Assembly (NCBI GenBank): GCA_027486155.1 | Contig: JAIXPR010000240.1 | Span: forward strand, 1-5,220 | Origin: Pseudomonadota bacterium | GTDB taxonomy: Bacteria > Bdellovibrionota_C > UBA2361 > OMII01 | Direction: 5' to 3' | Length of the DNA stretch: 5,220 nt | Shown: positions 1 to 5,220 of the stretch, piece after piece | Position numbering within the stretch: position 1 is the stretch's first letter | Layout of the letters: each line of letters opens with the position of its first letter | Translations under genes and position numbers: made by a program | Notes under the pieces: generated by a model | What the model saw: only the letters and a program-made list of their open reading frames with translations | What the model was told of the DNA's origin: nothing | Databases searched by the model: none

Positions 1-792
1 GGTGACGGCATCTCGTACACCGAGTTTAGCTACATGCTCCTTCAGTCGTTCGACTTCCTTCACCTCTACCAGACAAAAAACTGCAAATTGCAGATCGGCG
101 GCTCCGACCAGTGGGGCAACATCACTGCTGGACTTGAACTAATCCGCCGCAAGGTGCAGGGCGATGCGTACGCCCTCTCCTTCCCGCTCATTACAAACAG
201 TGAAGGGAAGAAGTTCGGTAAATCTGAAGGCAACGCCGTGTGGCTCGACCCGAAGATGACGAGCCCCTACAAGTTCCACCAGTTCTGGCTCAACGTGCAG
301 GACGCTGAGGCCATTCGTCTCCTTAAGATCTTCACCCTTGAAACGAAGGAGAGGATCGAAGAGGTCGAGGCGCTTATGAAGACGGCGCCGGAGAAGCGCG
401 ACGCGCAGAAGCTTCTCGCTGACTCGATGTGCACCTTCGTTCACGGCGAGCAGGCGACCGCCGACGCGAAGAAGTGCGCGCAGGCGCTCTTCAGCGGCAC
501 CCTCTCGGAGCTTTCTAATGAACAAATCCTGGAGATCTTCGACGACGCGCCATCGAGCGCGATCACCAAAACCCAGGTCGACGAACTCGATATCCTCACC
601 CTGTTGAGTACCACGGTCTCAAAATCGAAGGGAGAGGCCCGAAGACTCGTGCAGGCGGGTGGCATCTACCTCGATAGTGAGCGGGTATCGAACGAGACCC
701 TCAAGATAAAGGATACCGAGATCCTCTCAAAAGGGTTTGTGGTACTTCGAAGTGGAAAGAAGAACTACCACCTTGTGCGTCTCGCGGACTGA
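1..792 (+). CDS. tyrS: Tyrosyl-tRNA synthetase, C-terminal part (5' end cut by window)
   Basis: Cytoplasmic class I aminoacyl-tRNA synthetase that activates tyrosine with ATP and transfers it to tRNA-Tyr. The reading frame is open from base 1, with 263 codons before TGA at 790-792. About 158 residues, including the HIGH motif, lie upstream, judged from alignment in memory with the Geobacillus stearothermophilus enzyme. The tyrosine-site segment is intact: Tyr, Gln and Asp at window codons 11, 15 and 18 match Bst Tyr169, Gln173 and Asp176. The motif QIGGSDQWGNI (codons 31-41) supplies Asp36 and Gln37, matching Bst 194/195. The KMSKS loop is KFGKS at codons 71-75 (bases 211-225), a normal form for TyrRS. 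A helical tRNA-binding region follows, then a C-terminal S4 RNA-binding domain at about codons 197-260. ATG at base 34 is internal, not a start. The gene is probably co-transcribed with the next one. No key residue is missing in the visible part. Confidence 0.97.
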   Translation, partial: GDGISYTEFSYMLLQSFDFLHLYQTKNCKLQIGGSDQWGNITAGLELIRRKVQGDAYALSFPLITNSEGKKFGKSEGNAVWLDPKMTSPYKFHQFWLNVQDAEAIRLLKIFTLETKERIEEVEALMKTAPEKRDAQKLLADSMCTFVHGEQATADAKKCAQALFSGTLSELSNEQILEIFDDAPSSAITKTQVDELDILTLLSTTVSKSKGEARRLVQAGGIYLDSERVSNETLKIKDTEILSKGFVVLRSGKKNYHLVRLAD

Positions 793-806
793 GGCCGCCT
801 AACGAG

Positions 807-1253
807 ATGAGCGCTGAACGATTCAAGGAGGGAGAGGTTGTCCACATCATCTCCCTTAAGAAAGACGGCGTCATTCAAACTACTCTCGGTGCAGCGAAGT
901 ATCGTGTCGCGATCGGTTCACTTACGGCAACGTGCAATGAGCGCGACCTCACGCCAAGCCAATCTCCTCGCCCCACTTCATCCTCCACGCCTCAAACTTC
1001 ACGACCATCAACGCATCCCCGCCCCCCTCATTCCCTCGACCTTCACGGACTCACCGTAGATGAGGCAGTTCGAAAGCTTGATGCTTGGCTTGATGCCGTA
1101 ATCCTCTCTGACCTCTCGCACGTAAAGGTAGTTCACGGGTTCGGAACGGGAAGGGTTCAAAAGGCGGTACATGATCGGCTGCATACATTCAAAGCGGTGA
1201 AGAGATACGCCATCAATCCGTTCAACCGGGGCGAGACAGACGTATATCTGTAG
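807..1253 (+). CDS. Stand-alone Smr-domain protein with MutS2-tail-like N-terminal module
   Basis: A 148-residue soluble protein. Residues 6-48 (from FKEGEVVHI to the ERDL segment) resemble the small beta/KOW-like module that precedes Smr in MutS2. Residues 48-75 form a Pro/Ser/Thr-rich, probably flexible linker. Residues 76-148 are an Smr domain with the LDLHG motif (Asp78, His80) and HGFGTG (110-115). Smr domains are nucleic-acid binding and often nucleolytic: E. coli SmrB cleaves mRNA at collided ribosomes, and MutS2 KOW-Smr acts in ribosome rescue. The MutS core and ATPase are absent. Both Smr motifs are intact, so nuclease activity is plausible but inferred. ATG 807 is 14 bases after the tyrS stop. 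A GAGG overlapping that stop codon (791-794) is the only ribosome-site candidate, 12 bases from the ATG, so translation may be partly coupled to tyrS. I assign no symbol because it is neither a full MutS2 nor clearly SmrA or SmrB. Confidence 0.88.
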   Translation: MSAERFKEGEVVHIISLKKDGVIQTTLGAAKYRVAIGSLTATCNERDLTPSQSPRPTSSSTPQTSRPSTHPRPPHSLDLHGLTVDEAVRKLDAWLDAVILSDLSHVKVVHGFGTGRVQKAVHDRLHTFKAVKRYAINPFNRGETDVYL

Positions 1254-1434
1254 ACTCGACTCCGGACGTTCCTGTCGAATCCGCTCTCACTGCACAAATA
1301 ATTATTCTTCTCCCTAGTGCCATCTCCGCAACCGCAGTAATCTCTCGCTCTCAGATTCGTCCGATTGGATATGGGCGGGTCGGGGCCGCGGATGTGTGGC
1401 CCTCGTAGTATGTTCTTTAGGAGATAGTTCGTTC
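1254..1434 (+). other. Intergenic region between the Smr gene and tex
   Basis: No gene is seen in this gap. At its left edge, bases 1253-1260 can pair with 1274-1281 (seven of eight positions, 13-base loop), but no T run follows, so it is not a convincing intrinsic terminator. A 10-bp AT-rich palindrome, AATAATTATT, lies at 1297-1306. Its first six bases match a sigma70 -10 box at five positions, but there is no good -35 box at normal spacing. The tex promoter is probably in this stretch but cannot be placed. Confidence 0.5.
1419..1424 (+). promoter_or_regulatory. Ribosome binding site of tex
   Basis: AGGAGA lies 10 bases before ATG 1435. It decides the start: an in-frame GTG at 1396 lies upstream of this site, has no Shine-Dalgarno sequence of its own, and would add 13 unconserved residues. 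The spacing is slightly longer than ideal. Confidence 0.65.
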
Positions 1435-3906
1435 ATGTCATCCGCTGTTCGCTCAGAGTCCCCCGTCACCACGCACTCCACCTACGTTTCAGGATTTAGC
1501 TCAGTGGACGCGCCGGCAGCGAACAACTCAGATGAGATGATTGCGGGAGATCCGACGGAGTTCGCGCGGTGGTTTCAGGAGCAATTCCCCGCGATTCCGT
1601 TCCGTTCCGCGCTAGCGGTAATTCGCCTCGCCGCTGAAAAAGCGACCGTGCCCTTCATCGCGCGCTACCGAAAGGAGCAGACCGGCAATCTTGATGAGGT
1701 CGCCATCGGAAATATTATCGACGCGGTCGCTCGGTGGAAGAGCATCGTTGAACGCAAGGCGTTTATCCTCTCCGAGATCGAGGCGCAGAATAAGTTAACC
1801 CCTGAGCTCAAGGCGCAGATTGAGGGGACCTTCGACCTCCTTGTCCTTGAGGACCTCTACCTTCCGTACAAACGAAAGCGAAAGACGAAGGCTACTATCG
1901 CTCGTGAGGCGGGACTTGAGCCCCTGGCGCAATGGATCTGGGAGTGCGCGCATGGGACATCATGGGATCCGCAGGACACCCTTGAGAGCAAGGCACAAGG
2001 TTTCGTAAACACCGAACTCGGTATCGCTGACACCACGGCCGCCATTCAGGGCGCTGAATCGATCCTTATTGAACGGATCTCTGAGGTACCGGAATTGCGA
2101 CAAGAGGTTCGCACCCAGCTCTTCACGAACGGACATGTCGGTTCGGCGAAGGGGGATAAGGCGAAGATTCCGAGCAAGTTCGATAGATACTTTGAGTACA
2201 GCGAGCCTGTATCCGCACTCATGAAGCGGGAGAACAGCCATCGGTACCTCGCCATTCGCCGAGGAGAAGCGGAGGGCGAGCTCACTCTCTCCATCGGTAA
2301 CGCACCACAGAACGAGGCGTTGATGGCTACGCTTCTTGCGAAGTACCAAGGTTACGCCTGCCCAACTAAGGGCACCCCTGGTGAAAAACAGCTCCTCATG
2401 TCCGCACGGTTGGCTTTCAAGGTGTACGTTCTTCTCTCTATCGAGAACGAGATCCATTCCTCACTCCGCGAGGTTGCCGATACTGCCGCGATAGACGTAT
2501 TCAGTGAGAACGTGCGAAAGGTACTTCTCGCGGCCCCGTTGGGAACGAAGTGCGTGCTGGGAGTGGATCCTGGATTGAGAACGGGGTGCAAGCTCGCCCT
2601 CATTAACTCTTCAGGAGAGTTTGTGGCGAGCGGCGTTATTCATCTCCTTACGCCCGAGCAACACGCGCAGTCGTACAATCAGCTCAAGACCGTGCTTGAG
2701 AACGGTAAGGTAGAAGCTATCGCGGTTGGAAATGGAACGGCAGCACGAGAAACGGAGAAGTTTTTGCGCGACACCGTGACCAAGATGAATCTAAAGATCC
2801 CGGTTGTCATGGTAAGCGAATCAGGCGCGAGTATCTACAGCGCGAGTGAGGTTGCTCGTGAGGAATTCCCTGACCTCGATGTAACCGTGCGGGGCGCGAT
2901 ATCGATCGCGCGAAGGCTTCAAGATCCTCTAGCCGAGCTGGTCAAGGTCGATCCGAAGAGCATCGGCGTCGGGCAGTATCAGCACGATGTATCGCAGTAC
3001 GCCCTTAAGAGCGCGCTAGAGCGCGTCGTCGAATCGTGCGTGAACACCGTTGGCGTGAATGTGAACACAGCGTCGAGACACCTCTTGGCCTATGTCTCGG
3101 GAATCGGTCCATCGTTAGCCCGCTCGATCGTCGAGCATCGCGCCACGAAGGGGCTCTTCTCGTCGCGCGACGATCTGATGAAGGTTCCCTACTTCGGTGA
3201 GCGAGCGTTTGAGCAGGCCGCGGGATTCCTGCGCATCCCAGACAGCGCCAACCCCCTCGACAATACCGGCGTACACCCCGAACGCTACACCGCACTCAAA
3301 TCGTTCGCGGAGCAGCATCAAAAGGCGCTCGGGGATCTGGTCGGCAAGGGCGTCGCGACCTTGAAGAGCAACACGCAGCTCAAGCAAACCCTCGGTGACT
3401 TTACCTTCAACGATATTATCCAAGAGCTTGAGAAGCCGGGCCGCGATCCCCGCTCGGAATTTGAGTACGTGAAGTATCGAGAGGATATCCACGAACTATC
3501 AGACCTCAAACCGGGAATGGTATGCACCGGCGTGGTTACGAACGTGACCAACTTCGGCGCATTTGTAGATATCGGAGTCCATCAAGATGGGCTCGTTCAT
3601 ATCTCGCAGTTGAGCGATTCGTTCGTGAAGGATCCTCGCGCGGTGGTCAATGCGGGCGATAAGGTTCAGGTCCGCGTCCTTGAGGTGAGCCTTGAGAAGC
3701 GTCAGATCGCGTTGACGATGAAGAGTGGAGAGATACGGCCACCAGCGCCACGTTCCGCTGAATCTCAGGGTTCGAGCGGTTACGGCGGAGGACAACGACC
3801 ACGCAACGGTTCATCGAGACCGTCCCAGGGATATAACGCCGCCGCTCAACCTCAGAGTATCGGGAATAATCCGTTCGCGAGTCTGGGGGCGATGTTGAAG
3901 AAGTAA
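1435..3906 (+). CDS. tex: Tex family S1 RNA-binding protein (YhgF/Tex)
   Basis: A cytoplasmic nucleic-acid-binding protein related to the core of eukaryotic Spt6 and implicated in transcription and RNA metabolism. It has 823 residues from ATG 1435; E. coli YhgF has about 770. Domains in order: residues 1-42 are an unconserved Ser/Thr-rich extension. The Tex N-terminal core starts near 43, with VPFIARYRKE at 72-81 and EDLYLPYKRK at 139-148. The YqgF/RNase H-like domain starts near 373 with GVDPG (376-380). A hallmark Tex block runs from SIARRLQDP to GVGQYQHD (490-518). A helix-hairpin-helix region lies at about 553-604, and an S1 domain at about 691-763. The final 60 residues are a Gly/Arg/Ser/Gln-rich tail ending in two lysines. 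Identity with YhgF is high through the YqgF, HhH and S1 parts. The gene appears to be its own transcription unit, with gaps of about 180 and 330 bases on either side. Start alternatives are GTG 1396 and ATG 1537; the ribosome site favours 1435. Confidence 0.97.
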   Translation: MSSAVRSESPVTTHSTYVSGFSSVDAPAANNSDEMIAGDPTEFARWFQEQFPAIPFRSALAVIRLAAEKATVPFIARYRKEQTGNLDEVAIGNIIDAVARWKSIVERKAFILSEIEAQNKLTPELKAQIEGTFDLLVLEDLYLPYKRKRKTKATIAREAGLEPLAQWIWECAHGTSWDPQDTLESKAQGFVNTELGIADTTAAIQGAESILIERISEVPELRQEVRTQLFTNGHVGSAKGDKAKIPSKFDRYFEYSEPVSALMKRENSHRYLAIRRGEAEGELTLSIGNAPQNEALMATLLAKYQGYACPTKGTPGEKQLLMSARLAFKVYVLLSIENEIHSSLREVADTAAIDVFSENVRKVLLAAPLGTKCVLGVDPGLRTGCKLALINSSGEFVASGVIHLLTPEQHAQSYNQLKTVLENGKVEAIAVGNGTAARETEKFLRDTVTKMNLKIPVVMVSESGASIYSASEVAREEFPDLDVTVRGAISIARRLQDPLAELVKVDPKSIGVGQYQHDVSQYALKSALERVVESCVNTVGVNVNTASRHLLAYVSGIGPSLARSIVEHRATKGLFSSRDDLMKVPYFGERAFEQAAGFLRIPDSANPLDNTGVHPERYTALKSFAEQHQKALGDLVGKGVATLKSNTQLKQTLGDFTFNDIIQELEKPGRDPRSEFEYVKYREDIHELSDLKPGMVCTGVVTNVTNFGAFVDIGVHQDGLVHISQLSDSFVKDPRAVVNAGDKVQVRVLEVSLEKRQIALTMKSGEIRPPAPRSAESQGSSGYGGGQRPRNGSSRPSQGYNAAAQPQSIGNNPFASLGAMLKK

Positions 3907-3929
3907 CCAGCGCACGTCCCCTAATGGGA

Positions 3930-3990
3930 GCCGGAGATATCTCATACCACTGAGGTTCATCGAAGTCTTATGAGGCGAGGTATCGCCGGC
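3930..3990 (+). repeat. Nested inverted repeat / RNA hairpin downstream of tex
   Basis: Bases 3930-3940 (GCCGGAGATAT) can pair with 3980-3990 (GTATCGCCGGC) with one A/G mismatch and one G-T wobble. Directly inside, CTCATA (3941-3946) pairs perfectly with TATGAG (3969-3974), leaving a four-base bulge at 3975-3978. A 10-bp palindrome, GAGATATCTC (3934-3943), sits in the left arm and offers an alternative fold. The element starts 23 bases after the tex stop. No T run follows directly (the first is TTTTT at 4023-4027), so it is more likely a 3'-end stabilising or processing structure, or a DNA-binding palindrome, than a classic terminator. Confidence 0.45.
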
Positions 3991-4044
3991 ACCATCAATT
4001 GTCCAGAACCGGGACTGAGAGCGTTTTTACCGCACACCAACGTT

Positions 4045-4061
4045 CGCCCTCTCTGCGGGCG
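4045..4061 (+). repeat. Short GC hairpin
   Basis: CGCCC (4045-4049) can pair with GGGCG (4057-4061) around a seven-base loop. No T run follows, so it does not read as a complete intrinsic terminator. It may be chance. Confidence 0.25.
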
Positions 4062-4148
4062 CAGCAACTAATTCTCTGGCTCTAACCAAAAAACAGTCGC
4101 CCAAGCATCCATAGAATCAGAGCAGAACGGCGGCAGTCACTATCTCAC

Positions 4149-4175
4149 TTGACCGAGTAAGATCGCTATTACAAG
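4149..4175 (+). promoter_or_regulatory. Weak sigma70-like promoter candidate before the membrane protein gene
   Basis: TTGACC (4149-4154) matches the -35 consensus at five of six positions. TACAAG (4170-4175) matches the -10 box at four of six, but the spacer is only 15 bases. The position, about 65 bases before ATG 4240, is sensible. This is a suggestion only. Confidence 0.2.
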
Positions 4176-4239
4176 CTCTTGGGGCTTGCCCGGACAACCG
4201 ATCACTTCGAGGTCGAGACGGAAGAGCCGTGAGAAACAG

Positions 4240-4698
4240 ATGCCATTTCCAAAGGATACTATCAGCTCGTGTAGGCACACGCTGGAGAGCCAGGGCGCCA
4301 TCATCATTTCCATCCTTACCCTCTCAAGCCTCATATCAACGGGTGTCGGCTATTACTACAGCATTGACGTGAGAGGATGGTGGTTGTTAATGCTTTTTTT
4401 TGAGGGAGCCCTGAACCTGGCCTACGTAGTGGCATACCTCGGGATTGCAAAGTTCGCGAGACACTTCACTATGACGGCGGCACTATGGCACGCCGCAGCG
4501 ATAATGAGCGCTCAGCAAATCCACTCTCTTTTATTTTACACGGTGCGGCCCGATTGGGGTGCGATTAACACAGGGCTCGCAGAACTCACGCCCCTCCAAA
4601 GTATCATCCATTCATACCTCTCATATTACGGCATCTACGCCGTCTCGCTCCTCGTTGCTGGCATGCAAGCGCTTGTTGCCCGCAGTTCGACTCGGTAG
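4240..4698 (+). CDS. Unrecognised four-helix integral membrane protein
   Basis: I do not recognise this 152-residue protein. Four hydrophobic segments are visible at about residues 20-41, 46-70, 77-100 and 121-146, with short loops. The N-terminal 19 residues are polar and the C-terminus is a short Arg/Ser tail. The first and second helices are joined by a short SIDVRG turn. Polar residues within helices include Glu55 and Asn59 in the second, and His84, Gln92-Gln93 and His95 in the third. The last helix is preceded by a His/Tyr/Ser-rich stretch (121-130). There is no cleavable signal peptide, lipobox or known motif. I chose ATG 4240 because GGAAGAG lies upstream (4220-4226, spacing 13, rather long) and the earlier in-frame TTG at 4186 lacks a ribosome site. 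It could be a small transporter-like, sensor or anchor subunit, but nothing decides this. The gene probably lies in the same lineage-specific block as the next one. Confidence 0.7.
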   Translation: MPFPKDTISSCRHTLESQGAIIISILTLSSLISTGVGYYYSIDVRGWWLLMLFFEGALNLAYVVAYLGIAKFARHFTMTAALWHAAAIMSAQQIHSLLFYTVRPDWGAINTGLAELTPLQSIIHSYLSYYGIYAVSLLVAGMQALVARSSTR

Positions 4699-4706
4699 TA
4701 GCCGAA

Positions 4707-4726
4707 CCACGCACACTCTGCGGTGG
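4707..4726 (+). repeat. Bulged hairpin after the membrane protein gene
   Basis: CCACGCA (4707-4713) can pair with TGC (4719-4721) and GTGG (4723-4726) around a five-base loop, with one bulged G at 4722. It begins nine bases after the TAG stop. A C/T-rich stretch follows rather than a T run, so intrinsic termination is doubtful; it may protect the mRNA 3' end. Confidence 0.3.
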
Positions 4727-4792
4727 AAGGGAAAGCTCACCCCTCCTCCTCTCCTGAATTCTTATCCAACCAGTCAACGCGAATTTAGATAG

Positions 4793-4818
4793 TACACTCT
4801 TTTTTTTGAAGGAGTGTA
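4793..4818 (+). promoter_or_regulatory. Hairpin sequestering the ribosome binding site of the last gene
   Basis: TACACTCTTT (4793-4802) can pair with AAGGAGTGTA (4809-4818): ten consecutive pairs, one of them a T-G wobble, around a six-base loop. The Shine-Dalgarno AAGGAG (4809-4814) lies entirely within the 3' arm and is ideally placed, six bases before GTG 4821. The eight-T run (4800-4807) supplies part of the opposing arm and the loop. This is the layout of translational switches that hide the ribosome site, including four-U-type RNA thermometers. The outer TACACTC/GAGTGTA arms could instead be a protein-binding operator. Confidence 0.5.
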
Positions 4819-4820
4819 TC

Positions 4821-5220
4821 GTGTTAGTTCCTGACTGTCCCTCCGGGACACCTCAATCGCCCAACCTTACTGAAGAGCAAAGGGCCTCACCATCCTGCGG
4901 CGCGTTATCCCCAAGCCAAGAATCGGCAAACCCTTATGCGCCTCTTCACCTTCCTGCCAGGCCCACCAGTGAGCAAGCCGTAACTTACGCTAGAACCTCA
5001 AGCGAGGTCGCACACAAACCGAGAGCGAAGGGCTCAACGGCAACCGATGGCGGAGCAGTTCTTAGAGAAACTCCGTTCCAACTACAACTCTTCGTCACGA
5101 ATCTTAGGGAGGCCACCGCCCTCGTCGTCAAGGATGTGAAATCCTTTCTCCATAACGAGAACATCCCTCGAACCTGGAAGGTTGTTACGGTCGGTGGAGC
5201 AACTCTAGCTGTTGTTGCCA
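4821..5220 (+). CDS. Unrecognised protein, N-terminal part (3' end cut by window)
   Basis: The frame is open from GTG 4821 to the window end: 133 codons plus one base without a stop. A strong AAGGAG lies six bases upstream, so I take it as a real gene truncated by the window. I do not recognise the product. Residues 1-85 are polar and low in hydrophobics, rich in Pro, Ser, Thr and Ala, and probably disordered. Residues 86-115 look like a helix (FQLQLFVTNLREATALVV, then KDVKSFL). A basic-aromatic RTWK (117-120) precedes a hydrophobic run beginning VVTVGGATLAVVA that continues past the edge and is probably a membrane helix. There is no N-terminal signal peptide, so the long N-terminus would probably stay in the cytoplasm. 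The neighbouring membrane protein gene ends 122 bases upstream. The RBS hairpin suggests translational control. Confidence 0.6.
   Translation, partial: MLVPDCPSGTPQSPNLTEEQRASPSCGALSPSQESANPYAPLHLPARPTSEQAVTYARTSSEVAHKPRAKGSTATDGGAVLRETPFQLQLFVTNLREATALVVKDVKSFLHNENIPRTWKVVTVGGATLAVVA

Larger units (their letters stand above)
3907..4239 (+). other. Intergenic region after tex, no gene found
   Basis: These 333 bases hold no open frame of convincing length on either strand. They contain a nested inverted repeat near the left end (3930-3990), a short GC hairpin (4045-4061) and a weak promoter candidate near the right end. The in-frame upstream extension of the next gene back to TTG 4186 has no ribosome site and encodes an Arg/Lys/Ser-rich stretch, so I treat it as non-coding leader. 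Confidence 0.6.

Noticed and set aside
139..525. Minus-strand open frame opposite tyrS
   Set aside because: Its Arg/Leu/Glu-rich composition is that of an antisense shadow, and the + strand is clearly tyrS.
1253..1281. Possible terminator hairpin at the end of the Smr gene
   Set aside because: The stem is only eight positions with one mismatch and a 13-base loop, and no T run follows; chance is likely.
1297..1306. AT-rich palindrome AATAATTATT as a tex promoter -10 box
   Set aside because: No -35 box at 16-18 base spacing scores above three of six, and it lies about 130 bases from the start codon.
1396..1434. Extension of tex upstream to GTG 1396
   Set aside because: The AGGAGA at 1419-1424 would then lie inside the coding region, GTG 1396 has no ribosome site of its own, and the 13 added residues match nothing known in Tex.
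2894..2911. Perfect inverted repeat GCGCGAT / ATCGCGC with a four-base spacer
   Set aside because: It lies inside the highly conserved Tex block encoding SIARRLQDP, so protein coding explains it.
3005..3492. Minus-strand open frames opposite tex
   Set aside because: They overlap the HhH and neighbouring conserved parts of Tex and have no ribosome sites or recognisable domains.
4692..4705. Small TCGG/CCGA hairpin spanning the membrane protein stop codon
   Set aside because: Only four base pairs; expected by chance.
4559..4792. Second + strand open frame overlapping the end of the membrane protein gene
   Set aside because: It overlaps the fourth membrane helix in another frame, has no ribosome site, and its product is Ser/Arg-rich without features; a shadow.

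Overview
The window is bacterial chromosomal DNA of moderate GC content. It is densely coded, all genes lie on the + strand, and it mixes a conserved housekeeping block (first 3.9 kb) with a lineage-specific tail (last 1.0 kb). The housekeeping proteins are typical of bacteria, but nothing here fixes the phylum. I see no tRNA, rRNA, insertion sequence, CRISPR array or phage gene.

Positions 1-1253 hold two closely packed genes. The first is the 3' part of a tyrosyl-tRNA synthetase gene (tyrS, 5' end cut by the window edge). Fourteen bases later comes a 148-residue protein with a MutS2-tail-like N-terminal module, a Pro/Ser/Thr-rich linker and a C-terminal Smr domain. They are probably co-transcribed. 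After a gap of about 180 bases with no gene, positions 1435-3906 encode a complete Tex protein (Tex core, YqgF/RNase H-like domain, helix-hairpin-helix, S1). It has an N-terminal extension and a Gly/Arg/Ser-rich C-terminal tail. Tyrosyl-tRNA charging, an Smr factor and a Tex/S1 RNA-binding protein all concern translation or RNA handling. A functional link between them is inference only.

Positions 3907-4239 carry no gene but contain a nested inverted repeat just after tex. Then follow an unrecognised four-helix membrane protein (4240-4698) and the start of a second unrecognised protein (from GTG 4821, open to the window end). The latter has a long polar Pro/Ser/Thr-rich N-terminus and enters a hydrophobic segment just as the window stops.

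The most distinctive non-coding signal is at 4793-4818. The Shine-Dalgarno sequence of the last gene lies wholly inside the 3' arm of a hairpin whose other arm runs into an eight-T tract, which resembles a translation-controlling RNA switch. No convincing new multi-gene system is visible. The points most worth checking are this hairpin, the stand-alone Smr protein and the two orphan genes.
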